Source: Bettongia penicillata ogilbyi
Lineage: Eukaryota; Chordata; Mammalia; Diprotodontia; Potoroidae
DNA length: 64,000 nt
NCBI GenBank assembly: GCA_023548195.1
Contig: JAJHZJ010000043.1
Location: 1,306,391-1,370,390 of the forward strand
Reading direction: 5' to 3'
How positions within the stretch are numbered: position 1 is the stretch's first letter; each line of letters opens with the position of its first letter. Both the position numbers and the translations under genes were made by a program. Below the pieces are notes generated by a model. It was not told the DNA's origin. It saw nothing but the letters and a program-made list of their open reading frames with translations, and did no database searches. Below, in pieces: positions 53,515-63,200 of the stretch.

Positions 53515-53705
53515 TCAAATAGCCCTTTACTTGGGTCCTGTCCTCGGAGGCTTACAGCAGCATTAAGAGGGAGGTATGGCCCCCATTTTACAAAAGAAGA
53601 AACAGAGGCCCAGAGAGGAGACAGCATTTGACTAGGGGCATGCAGCTAAGAAATGTCAAAGGGGGTTGGATTTCCTTAATTAGAGGTCCAGTGCTTCATT
53701 CCAGA
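53515..53705 (-). mobile_element. CORE-SINE/MIR, minus strand
   Basis: 'cccattttacaaaagaagaa', 'acagaggcccagagaggaga', 'ggggcatgcagctaagaaat', 'ggtccagtgcttcattcc'. Confidence 0.8.
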
Positions 53706-53714
53706 TTGTTTCTT

Positions 53715-53880
53715 TAACCTACTGGGGCTCTTCATCACTCACAGGTTAAATTCAATTTCCTCTCCCTCCCCAGACTCACACGAGTTTCCTCATCCAGCTT
53801 CCTTTTCAACACTTGGTTCCCATGTGGCACACTCAGCTCATTACCTGCTACTCCTCCTCATGGCAATAATACCCAGCTTG
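53715..53880 (+). mobile_element. L2 fragment
   Basis: 'ctcttcatcactcacaggtt', 'aaattcaatttcctctccct' and 'acttggttcccatgtggcac' loosely follow the L2 3' region. Confidence 0.4.
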
Positions 53881-54029
53881 GGGGGCTCAGAGCAGTCCAC
53901 AGGGAGTTCTCTCTCTTCCTTGGACTTTTCCAGAGTCTCCCTTCCTTACCGCAAATTTGTACTAGAATAATTTCTGACATTAGGTCAGGGTTGTCTGGGG
54001 TGTCTGGATGGGGCTCTCTCTGGTCAAGG

Positions 54030-54185
54030 CTGTAGTTCTCTTTCCCTCTCTCTGCCTCTGTCTGTCTCAATCTGTCTGTATCTATCCATCTGTCTCTGTC
54101 TGGATCTCTCTTTGCCTCCCTCCCTCCTTCTCTCTCTCTCCCTCTCTCTGTGTCTCTGTCTATGTCTCTGTCTCTGTGCCCATTT
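54030..54185 (+). repeat. CT/CTGT-rich tract
   Basis: Interrupted pyrimidine-rich repeats ('ctctgtctctgtctatgtct'). Confidence 0.9.
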
Positions 54186-55680
54186 CATGTGTCCTTCCTC
54201 ATTTCAGAACTCCCTATTCCAACAAAACCACAGCTACAGTCCCCATCTCCATCTTAAATTTCATCTTAGGACTCTGACCTGTTAAGACACCTTAGATCTT
54301 GTCTGACCCACCTGGTAGGTGCAGCAGGAGGCAGGCAGTGCAGAGGAGGAGGTGGTGTTCCCAAGGACCCAGGTCACAGAAGTCAGTTCAGGATGGATAA
54401 GTGCTACTTTTGGGTGAGCACTGATTTCCCCTCCCATCTTGGTGTTGAGAACAAAGCTGTGTCTGCTTGAGTGGCAGTTGTGCGACCCTGGTTCTACCCT
54501 CAACTGGTCCTTAAATCTCAGTTTTTTCATCTTCAAAGTGAAGCAATAAACAGGAACTATGTATAGGCAGGGGAAAACCAAGGTCTGGGTTTTAGGAGCT
54601 TGGTTCTGGTCAGTCTCGGGTGCATCAGGGAGAGAACCTCCAGTCAAAGCACTCCTTCCAAGAAGGGATGTGTCCAATGAGAGCTGCTGACGTGAATTGG
54701 GGCTAGTGCAGGCACTTGGAGTGGGAACACAGGGGGAGTGCTTGTCTGTTCCAGGGCAATACAGCAGGGTTCAGACAATAGGTGTAGGGTGGGATGGGGA
54801 TGGGAAAATAATGTTATTGTACAGAGGAGGGGAGTTGACTGTAATCTACTCGGTATGTCCACCCCTGTCCACAGGAGAAGCTAGAAGACCAGACCAGCTG
54901 GCATAGGGGAAGGAAAGGCATGTAGAACTGTTGCTTCCTGTCCCCCTCCTCTCCCTGCCTGTACAAAGGTCCACCATGTATCTGCTGCCCTAGCTCCCTA
55001 AGCTTGTTCTCCATAACACCAGCTACCAGAATCTAAGGTTGATTAGAATGGACTTTGCTGAGGTCTATACCAATGTCCACATGTCTGCCTACTGAAAGAG
55101 TGCCTGCCAAGGAGGAATATTTGACCAACTTTACTTCTCTCCAGGCTGTCCTCCTAACCCTAAATTTTGTACAATGCCCCAGAAACCTCATTGGGTGATC
55201 TCCAGCTGAACAATATTATTCCTAAAAGTTGGTCCCCCAGACAGGATCAAATATCCCAGATGTGGTGAACAGTCAAGGACAGATCCCAGACTTAAGCCTC
55301 TTAATGTAGCCTCAGGTCACCTTGAGTTTGTGGACCACTTAAGTTGTCAGATCTTCTTCAGAGAAATTACTGTGTCATTCAGCTTGGAACTGAGCTGCCT
55401 TGATGGGTGAGTGAAGAAGTAAACACAGACTCCTCGGCCCACTGTGTCTGGCTGATCCCAGAGCTGATGCTGCTTCATATTCCATCCAGTCATCTCCAGG
55501 AGACCCAAGTCTACCTAGACATCTTGCTGCTTTCCTTGTAAATAGACATACAACCTCCCATTCCCTCTACAACTTCTGCCTCTTATTCCAAGAATAAATA
55601 ATCCAATAAATGCTACCATAGCTACTGGGAAAGGGCCTGGCAATTGACTCCTCCCTTCCTCTATGGCTCCACCTGATCCT
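54186..55680. other. Unassigned unique sequence with one MIR trace
   Basis: About 1.5 kb. 54430-54560 has a plus-strand MIR ('agttgtgcgaccctggttct', 'aaatctcagttttttcatct'). 55200-55330 faintly resembles inverted CR1. No gene recognised; the 131-codon minus frame at 54282-54677 overlaps the MIR. Confidence 0.5.
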
Positions 55681-55830
55681 TGAACATTTATCAAGTATTT
55701 ACTATATTCCAGGCATTGTGCAAATCCTTGGGGATACAAAGGAAAAGAAGAAATAGTCCCTTTCCTAAAAGAGCTTACATTCTAAGAGAGGAGATAACAT
55801 ACTAGTAACTAGCAATATATGCTATATTCT
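55681..55830 (-). mobile_element. L2 LINE 3' end, minus strand
   Basis: 'gaacatttatcaagtattta', 'ctatattccaggcattgtgc', 'cttggggatacaaaggaaaa', 'ctaaaagagcttacattcta'. Confidence 0.85.
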
Positions 55831-55844
55831 GCTTATATCAAGGG

Positions 55845-56870
55845 AACAAGTATTTATTGAGTACTTATTACGTGCCAGGTAGGCATGTGCTAAGCACCAA
55901 GAATACAGAATCTGAAAGACAAGGAGCTTAAATGGGGCAAGAAAAGACCTAAAATGAAGCTGAAAAGGGAGAGGGTACACAAAGGTGTTACATGGCTAGA
56001 GCTAAAAGGATAACCATGAAAACTCTTGTGAAAGTGGAAGTGATAAGCTTTGATAACTGAATACACACACAGGGTGCAAGAGGATGAGAAGCTGAGGAGG
56101 GCACCAAGAAGATTAGAACCCAAGAGACCCAGAGGTGGTGGTGCCCTTGAATAGCCATATTCAGAACAAGGGAAGATTTGGGGCTTGTTTGGGACATGTT
56201 GGGTTTGTGATGTCTCTGGGACAACCAGTTCAAGATGTCTGATGGGCAGGTGAATGACTGGATGTCAAGAGGGAGGTTAGGGCTTGATTAACAGATCTGA
56301 GAAACATCTTCATGGACAAGTTGAACCCATGGCAGCTGAAGAAATGACCAAGAGAAAGGTATATAGAGAAAATGGAAGTGGGTCCAAGACAGAACCTTAA
56401 GGGATGCCCATGCTAAGAAGGAATAACAAAGATGGAATTATGGAAAGGGTCACTGAGAAGTCAGACAGGCAGAAAGGGAAAAGTAATTGTCTTATTAGTA
56501 TAATGGGAGACTGGGGTTCAAATCCCAGGTGAAGAGACAAGAAATGCTTTTTTGGAGGTGGATAGAAATGGAGAAATGAAAACCTGAGTTCAAATCTTGC
56601 CTCAAATGCTTACTAGTTTTGTGATCTTGGCCAGGACACTGTCAGTCTTAGTTTCCTCATCTGTAAGATGAGGGGTTCAGACAAGGTGGTCTCTTAAAGT
56701 CCTTTCCTGCTCAAGATCTATGGTTCTTTGACCCTAAGTCAATGTCTCAAAAATATAGAGGAAAGAGTGCCTGGGAGGAGATAGTCATCATCCATGTCAA
56801 GTGCTGAGGAAAGATGAAGAGTGATGAGAAGTGAACAAGGGTCATTAGATTTGGCTGTTAAAACTCTTTT
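55845..56870 (-). mobile_element. L2 LINE 3' end and internal region, minus strand, ~1 kb
   Basis: A second, longer inverted L2 starting again at the 3' end ('agtatttattgagtacttat') and running through 'gtttgggacatgttgggttt', 'ccagttcaagatgtctgatg', 'gagggaggttagggcttgat', 'gacagaaccttaagggatgc', 'gtcactgagaagtcagacag' and, past a nested SINE, 'aacaagggtcattagatttg'. Frames are broken throughout. Confidence 0.85.
56575..56738 (+). mobile_element. CORE-SINE with CR1/L3-like tail nested in L2
   Basis: 'aaacctgagttcaaatcttg' (box B), 'tttgtgatcttggccaggac' (CORE), 'agtttcctcatctgtaagat', 'caaggtggtctcttaaagtc' and 'ctcaagatctatggttcttt' in order, interrupting the inverted L2. Confidence 0.85.
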
Positions 56871-56871
56871 T

Positions 56872-57000
56872 CCTTTCCTTCTTTCTCCTTATTAGAAGGT
56901 AAGCTTCTTGAGGACAGGGATAGTTTCACTTTTGTCTTTGCATTTCCAGTGTTTGGCACATAGTAGGTATTTAAGAAATGCTTTTCCATTCATTCATCAT
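56872..57000 (+). mobile_element. L2 LINE 3' end
   Basis: 'ttagaaggtaagcttcttga', 'ggacagggatagtttcactt', 'ttggcacatagtaggtattt', 'aagaaatgcttttcc', followed by 'attcattcatcattc'. Confidence 0.88.
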
Positions 57001-57129
57001 TCATTTATTTGTGATTTCTTATGCAGAGTACTTATGAAGTTAATGAATCCATACTAATGAAGTAGTTAAGAAGTTAATATTTTGACTTGTTACCATTAAT
57101 TTTTTTCTGGCTAGCCAAGATCAGGTCAA

Positions 57130-57480
57130 GGTTTCATAGGATCTTGGCAGTAGCCTAGAGCTCACAGGTTCTGTAGGCAGAGTCTCATCTAATGAAGGAG
57201 TGCTATCCACCACCAATGTCTGCCCAACACTTCCAATGATAGGGATAGTCCACTTTGGACAACTTTTCTGTTCTGAATGTTGCCTCTCTCTTGTTTTCAC
57301 CAATGTTCCTTCTTGTCCTTAGACTGGATAAGAAGAATTTCTCTTCCACAGGCTTGCTTTTCAAATGTGTGGAGATCACAATCTCTTGCCTCTCAAGTCC
57401 TCTCTTTTCTAATCAGGGTTTACCTTCCTTCTTCCTGCTTCCTTCAATGACTTTTCATAGAACATGGAACTTTTCATAGA
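57130..57480 (-). mobile_element. CR1/L3-type LINE, minus strand
   Basis: 'cagagtctcatctaatgaag', 'ccactttggacaacttttct', 'cttgtccttagactggataa', 'caaatgtgtggagatcacaa', 'ctctcaagtcctctcttttc' follow the inverted CR1/L3 3' order. Confidence 0.65.
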
Positions 57481-58164
57481 ACATAGCTTCATAGAACTTT
57501 TGATAGAACACAGGATGTGGCCCATTTCCATCATGATTACTTTACTACTATTACATTCTATCTTCCTTGTTTTGGCTCCTCTTTCTATCCCTCTAGAGCT
57601 TTTAAATCTTGACTATGTCACTCAGCATGAAAGCAGTCCCTCTCACTATCTCAAAGGCAGAGGTGATACTGTCATCACCATCCCTCTCCAAGGTGCTGAA
57701 AACCTTAGTCTTCCCATACTGCTGACCAGACACATGCAGGTTAGGAAGGGGAGGAACTCCATCTCTTACTGCAAATAGGTAACAGACCCAGTGAAACTCA
57801 ATTCTATCATTTTTTTTTCTGACAAAGCAGAAAGAAAACTGCTGAAGTGGAAAACATAGACTGAAAGAAGACAAGACTTATTAGACTGGAGCTTGAAAAA
57901 TGGAAATCATGATGTTGGTGGGAACCTGCTTTAATCTCCCAGTATGAGCCCTGACCTCAGTCCCAGCTTGAGTCCTACTTCTACCCTCAGCCCTTAATCT
58001 GCTTCCAAACTGGGCTCTGACTCTGGTCACACTATGAGCCCTGGACTCACATTCAGGTTACCTGGCCACAGACTCATCACTGCCCTTAGTTACAAATGGA
58101 TCCCCTAGCCCACCAACAGACGTAACCTTGACCACCTAGTGACACCTATTTCTAGCCATCGAGG
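57481..58164. other. Unassigned sequence
   Basis: A short duplication, 'ttttcatagaacat' at 57452-57466 and 57471-57485 with a further 'catagaacttttgatagaac', lies at the left edge. Nothing else recognised. Confidence 0.5.
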
Positions 58165-58378
58165 AACTAGAAACAGGCCACTTCCCACCTCAGATACTTG
58201 CTAGCTATGGGACCCTGTGTAAGTCATTAATTTGCCTCAATTTCCTCAACTGTAAGATGGGAATAATAATAGCAACTACATCTTGGAGCTGCTGTGAGAA
58301 TCCAATGAAATAATACTTATGAAGTTCTTGGTACAGTGGCTCGCACATAGTAGATGTTACATAAATGCTAGTTATGAT
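58165..58378 (+). mobile_element. CORE-SINE with L2-like tail
   Basis: 'cacctcagatacttgctagc', 'tatgggaccctgtgtaagtc' (CORE), 'cctcaatttcctcaactgta', 'aataataatagcaactacat', 'tggctcgcacatagtagatg', 'ttacataaatgctagttatg'. Confidence 0.88.
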
Positions 58379-58694
58379 GATGCCAAGATGTATTGAGCTG
58401 GTTTCTTTGCAGATTTACTGGATAGTAGATACTGAATGGCTCCATACCACCCGTGGAGACACAGTTCAAAGTCACCCTGATGGCATCAGGATTCTGGAAG
58501 ATGGCCATGGTGTGAATTTTCTCAGTTCCACAGAATTTCGATCACTTTTCACCTCAATCACTAACAACACCTCCACCATTATTACCATGCTATCACCACC
58601 ATAATCTTTGCCATCATCATCTTGTGTTATCTCTCTAAGAAAAATTATGTACACACATTATGTACACAATATATGTACACATCTATACAACCCT
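58379..58694. other. Unassigned sequence containing an exon-like frame
   Basis: A polypyrimidine/AG acceptor-like 'gctggtttctttgcag' ends at 58412, and the frame stays open to the stop at 58604 (about 64 codons). No donor site, no domain recognised, and the 3' half is CACCAT/ATC low-complexity. Probably chance; see findings. Confidence 0.3.
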
Positions 58695-58860
58695 AGATGG
58701 GTGACTCTTCTGCAGAACGCCTAAGAGCCAAGAGATGGGGGTTTTACCTGTGGCTCTGTTCTTTCTCCCTGGGCCTCAGTTTCCTCACATAAGCAGTGGA
58801 GCATTGGATGAAGTTATGGTCTCCAAAGTCTCTCCCAGACCTCATGCTAAGTATTCCACG
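58695..58860 (+). mobile_element. MIR-type SINE with CR1/L3-like tail
   Basis: 'ccctgggcctcagtttcctc', 'ggtctccaaagtctctccca' and 'gacctcatgctaagtattcc'. Confidence 0.65.
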
Positions 58861-59066
58861 TTGTGGGACCCAAGCCCCCTGCTTGTAGTGGAGCCTACAC
58901 TACACCCACCTGGGGCATCATTTCCTCTTTTTTGCCTCCTCCTTTTTCTTGGCCATCCTTTCTTTGGGGTGAGAACACCTGTGGTTGTTCCCTTTTATTC
59001 TAAAAGGTGGATGACAGATGGTTTCTAGTCATATAAGCAAGCACTTATTAAGTGCCTACTATGTGC

Positions 59067-59168
59067 CAGGTAGATGATTTAGTATATACAGTGCTGCACC
59101 TGGAGTCAAGAAGACCTGAGTTCAAATCCAGCCTCAAATATTTACTAGTTATATGTCTTTGGGTAAGT
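59067..59168 (+). mobile_element. CORE-SINE 5' fragment
   Basis: 'cacctggagtcaagaagacc', 'tgagttcaaatccagcctca' (box B), 'actagttatatgtctttggg' (CORE). Preceded at 59038-59066 by an inverted L2/SINE tail ('attaagtgcctactatgtgc'). Confidence 0.85.
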
Positions 59169-59355
59169 CTGTTGTTCACTTATTCAGTCATGTCTGAATT
59201 CTTGGTACCTCCATGAACCACAACACACCAGGTCTTCTATCTCCACTATTTCTTGATGTCTGTTCAAGTTCACATTCGTTGTTTCCATGACACTATCTAT
59301 CCATATTATCCTCTGCTGTCTCCTTCTCCTTTTGCCTCCAATCTGTCCCAACCTC
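59169..59355 (-). mobile_element. BovB-type RTE LINE 3' end, minus strand
   Basis: 'gttgttcacttattcagtca', 'tgtctgaattcttggtacct', 'ccatgaaccacaacacacca', 'gttcaagttcacattcgttg', 'tatccatattatcctctgct' and 'gtctccttctccttttgcct' match the inverted 3' region of BovB-type RTE elements, the likely LINE partner of the BovB-tailed SINEs at 2846, 31385 and 33084. Confidence 0.8.
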
Positions 59356-59559
59356 ATAGTGTGAGGCACAGCAGGAGAAAATGCCTGGAGTTTAGAGATG
59401 GAGAGTCTGGTTTGAAGAATAGGAAGGAGGCCCATGTCTGGCAGCTAAGAAGCCGTTTGATAAATGCAACATTAAGCGGTCAAGATTTGGGGCTGCTGCC
59501 TGCTGCCAGAAGGGAATAGCTCGACTTTCCTGTCAGAATATCTATGGGGAGAGCCAGCA

Positions 59560-59875
59560 TAATCCCAGGCTGCCTCCTCTCCTACAGCAATCCAGGCCTC
59601 TCTGGGCCTCACTCACCCTCACCAGCCTTTCAGCAACATCCTTCCATGGATCCTGGCATGCTGTCCCTCCTCATCTCAACTTCCTGGCTTCCTTTAAGGC
59701 CCAGCCAAGATCCCATCTTCTGCAGGAAGCCTTCCCAACCCCTCTTCTCTCAAGGCCTTCCCTTATTTATCATTTATCCTGCTTGTAGAGTTGTTGCCCT
59801 GTTACCTCTCCAATCATACTATAAGGTCTTTGAGGGCAGGGACTGTTTGTTTTTAGCCTGTCTTTTTATCCCCAT
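59560..59875 (+). mobile_element. L2 LINE 3' end
   Basis: 'ctcctcatctcaacttcctg', 'gcttcctttaaggcccagcc', 'ctgcaggaagccttcccaac' and 'aaggtctttgagggcaggga'. Confidence 0.88.
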
Positions 59876-59999
59876 ACACAGTTTAGCTTCCTCGAGCTTT
59901 GCATCCTGACTCACAATTTCTGCCTCTTTCCTCCACATCACTGGTGGCTGCTCCATAAATGGGAAAATGTGGCTGCAGAATGGGAAGGTCTTACTCTCA

Positions 60000-60655
60000 T
60001 TCCAGTCCTGGGGTCAACTGCCTCTCCATCTTCTTGACTCTTACTTGCTCCACAATCCAATCCATTGATAAATTTTGTCATTTCTACTTTGACAGCATCT
60101 TTGGTGTTCATCTCCTTGTTCCCCACTCATTCAGCCATTTGTCTGGTTCAGACCCTCTTGGACTCTTCTCCTCTTCTCCCTGGTTTCCCTGCCTCAAGAC
60201 CATCCTTAGCTCATTTTCTAACACAGCTTTCATGAAACACAAGAAAGCCCATGGTACACCCCCCGCCCCCACCAACTGCAATGGCTCCCTATTGTCTCTA
60301 GGATCAAACATGTATTTCTATTTGGCATTTACAGACCTTTACAATATGGCTTTGATCTGCATTCTCAGACTCAGGATACTTAACTCCCTTATATATCCCA
60401 GTCAAAGTGACCCTGCTCATCTTCATACAAAACACTCCATATTCCTCCTCTTTGCCTTTGCATTGACTGTCCTCCTTACTGGGAATACCCTCACTCCTCA
60501 CTTCCACCTTTTGGAATCTTGGTTTCCCTCCTCCTGACTTCAGCTCAAACTCCATGTTTTGCATGGTCTGCTCAGATGACCCCACCTCTCCCCAAATGAA
60601 CACCACTTTTGTGGCTTTTCTCAGGATGTGCTGGGTGCTTAGAAAGTCCTCCAGT
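60000..60655 (+). mobile_element. L2 LINE 3' region
   Basis: 'gcaatggctccctattgtct', 'ctaggatcaaacatgtattt', 'tttggcatttacagaccttt', 'cctttgcattgactgtcctc', 'tggaatcttggtttccctcc' in L2 order; the 192-codon frame through it is not intact L2 coding. Confidence 0.75.
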
Positions 60656-60905
60656 CCATTTTACATGTAGACATATATGGACCTGTTGTCTCCCCTGATA
60701 GAATGGCAGCTGTAAAGTTCCCCCCGCCACAGATTTCCTGTTTTTCTTTCAATGTTGGCTGCATTGGTTTTGTCTGTGCAAAACCTTTATAGTTTGATGT
60801 AATCAGAATTATGTCTTTACATCCCATAATGCTCTCTATCTCTTGTTTGGTCACAAATTCTTCCCTTATTCATAAATCTGATAGGCAAAGTATTCCATGC
60901 TTCCA

Positions 60906-61474
60906 TGGCAACAAAATTTGGAATGCTGTCCAGACTGCACTGGTCTCTAACCTGGGAATGGCTGAAGCCAAACAGAGCAGGCCAGAGGCAGATGTGTCAG
61001 GAATCAAGTAGTGATTTAATTAATTCCAGAGTGAAGAAAACACTTGCAAGTGGAATTCCTTCTGAGAGGGGCAGGGGGGGCTTAACATGTTGGGGCACAG
61101 GCTGTGCCTGTACATACATACTAGGCTGGACAATGGCATGATCATTCTGAGATCTTGAGTTACTGTGTCCATGGGTCCTGTGGGAATAGTATTGTTCCAA
61201 CGTTTGGGGGTCATGATTATTTCTGTGGGGTACAGAACCAGAGTTCTGTACCGGGAACAGGAAGATGGTACAAGGAATAGTGATTGTGAGCATGTCAGAG
61301 ACATGGTGGATGCTGGTTCTCAGGTTCCTGGAAAATAAGGGGAGTGAACACACACTTTGTCAGAGGGTGAGATCATCCAGAATGCAAAGGACCATTGTTA
61401 TGCCAAGCTCAGGGCACAGTCTGCTTGCTGGGCCTTAGTTCTGGGAAACAGAGCATTTCCAAAATATTTTGACA
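60906..61474. mobile_element. 569-bp insertion in L1 with inverted terminal similarity
   Basis: L1 stops at 'agtattccatgc' and resumes at 'tttgcttatg'. The insert starts TGGCAACAAAATTTGGAATG and its other end, reverse-complemented, starts TGTCAAAATATTTTGGAAAT, so the two ends are imperfect inverted repeats of about 22 bp. A 7/8 match, CCATGCTT (60895-60902) and CCCTGCTT (61476-61483), may be a target duplication but is not exactly adjacent. A non-autonomous DNA transposon or an LTR are both possible. Family not recognised. Confidence 0.5.
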
Positions 61475-61775
61475 CCCCTGCTTTGCTTATGAAATCACCC
61501 TTTATGTCTGAGTTATGTACCACTTTGACCTTATCTTGGTATATGGTGTGAGATGTTGCTCTATACCTAATTTCTGCCAAACTGCTTTCCAATTTTGCCA
61601 GCAATTTTCATCAAATAGTGATTTCTTGTCCCCATATCTTGGATTTTGGGGTTTATCAAATACTATATTACTATGGTCATTTCCTACTATATCCTGTGTA
61701 CCTAATCTATTCCATGGAACCAACACTATTTCTTAGCCAGTACCACTTTATAATACAGTTTAAGATCTGATCTAG

Positions 61776-62217
61776 TGTAGCACCAATGCAATGCCCACAG
61801 CAGACGCTATGGATATGCAGGCATATTTCCAGGGTAAATTAGCAAAATATAAACTCTCCTCCTCAAAGATGAAACCAAAATATTTATTCAGACACCAGAA
61901 AGCCAGTTCCACCATAGTAACAAGCTAGTTTGTACACATTACCAATAGAGGGAGGACCACCATGCCCAAGCCTTCCCTCTGCACAAGTTAGGCCTCCACA
62001 CAAATAAGCTCCCTTAGGCAAAATGCCCCCTTTCTCCCCCAGCATGGCTGCTCTGCTCTGCTCTTCCTGCTGCCTCTCTCTCAACTGCACCTCACTAACC
62101 CTTCCTGCTGCAAACTCCTCCCACTTCGTGTGGCTCTAGTTGTGGGCTTGACCAAAGCTCAAAGCACATCACATGGGTTTATTAAGGGGCAGGGAAAATC
62201 TTCAAGTTACTTTAACA
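61776..62217 (-). mobile_element. Probable solo LTR of an endogenous retrovirus, in L1
   Basis: The 442-bp insert runs from TGTAGCACCAATG to CTTTAACA, i.e. with TG...CA ends. On the minus strand it has GC-rich text in its first half and AATAAA inside 'ctgaataaatattttgg' about 120 bp from the 3' end, as expected of an LTR's R/U5 region. No internal retroviral genes are present. A flanking duplication could not be resolved. Family not recognised. Confidence 0.5.
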
Positions 62218-62502
62218 TTCCATACGATGACGCCATCCTCCTTCATACCTTCTTCATTAATGACCTTGATACTGTTGACCTTTTCTTCTTCCAGGTGAAT
62301 GTCGCTATTACTTTTCTAGCTCTATACAATGATTTCTTGGCGATTTCATTGGTATGGCACCGAAAAACTATTTAAATAGAATTGTGACGTTTGTTATATT
62401 GACCCAGTTGGCCCATTAGGAATGGACATTTTCCCAATTGTTAAGATCTGACTTTATTTGTATGAAAAGACTTTTGTAATTGTTATCAAAGAGTTCCTGG
62501 GT

Positions 62503-63096
62503 TTATCTTGGCAGGCAGACCCTCAAGTATTTTATATTGTCTACAATTACTTTAAATGGAATTTCTCTTTCTATCTCTCGCAGTTGAACTTTGTTGGTAA
62601 TATATAGAAATGCTAATGTTTTATGTGGGTTTGTTTTATATCCTGCAACTTTGCTGAAGTTGTTAATTTTTTCAAGCAGATTTTTACTTGATTCTCTAAA
62701 GTATGTTATCATATTATTTGCAAAGAGAGATACTTTTGTTTCCTCATTGCTTATTTTTAGTCCTTCAATTTCTTTTGCTTCTCTTATTGCTAGAGCCAAC
62801 ATTTCTAGTTTGACATTGAATGACAGTGGTAATAATGGGCTTCGTTGTTTCATCCCTGACCTTACTGACAACACTTCTAGCTTATCCCTGTTATAGTAGA
62901 TGTCTTTTGGTTTTAGATGGATACTTCCTATATTTTTAAGAAAAGTTCCGTTTACCCTGTGATTTCTAGTGTTTTTTAATAGGAATGGGTGTTGTATTTT
63001 GTCAAAACCTTTTTCTACATCTATTGAGATAATCATACAATTTTTGTCATTTTTGTTATTGATATAGTCGATTGTGCTGATAGTTTCCCTAATCAT
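62503..63096 (-). pseudogene. L1 ORF2 reverse transcriptase domain, inactive
   Basis: 197 open codons of L1 reverse transcriptase, the enzyme that copies element RNA into the genome at nicked target DNA. SIDVEKGFDKIQHPF (about residues 24-38) is motif A with its aspartate. GMKQRSPLLP (81-90) aligns with the 'GTRQGCPLSP' motif but has RS for GC. FANN (125-128) replaces the catalytic FADD of motif C, and ISNEETKVSLF precedes it. FSKVAGYKTNPHKT (about 147-160) is also conserved. Family ORF2p is about 1,200 residues, so only the central RT part is open here. Loss of both motif C aspartates makes it catalytically dead. Confidence 0.92.
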
Positions 63097-63200
63097 TCAA
63101 TCAACCTTGCATTCCTGGGATGAATCCCACTGGTCATAGTGTGTCACTTTTGTGATATGTTGCTGCATTCTTCTTACTAGTATTTTATTTAAAGCCTAAT

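Larger units (their letters stand above)
60735..63200 (-). mobile_element. L1 LINE (3' part incl. ORF2 RT), minus strand, split by two insertions
   Basis: Three collinear L1 blocks: 60735-60900 ('ctgcattggttttgtctgtg', 'cataaatctgataggcaaag'), 61480-61775 ('tttgcttatgaaatcaccct', 'ttggggtttatcaaatacta', 'ggaaccaacactatttctta') and 62220-63200 ('tcttccaggtgaatgtcgct', 'cctgcaactttgctgaagtt', 'tctattgagataatcataca'). The intervening segments are separate insertions. About 1.5 kb of L1 is present in total. Confidence 0.88.

Noticed and set aside
61020..61353. Minus-strand frames in the L1-interrupting insert as a processed pseudogene
   Set aside because: The two overlapping frames read different peptides, neither matching a protein family I know; the insert has transposon-like ends instead.
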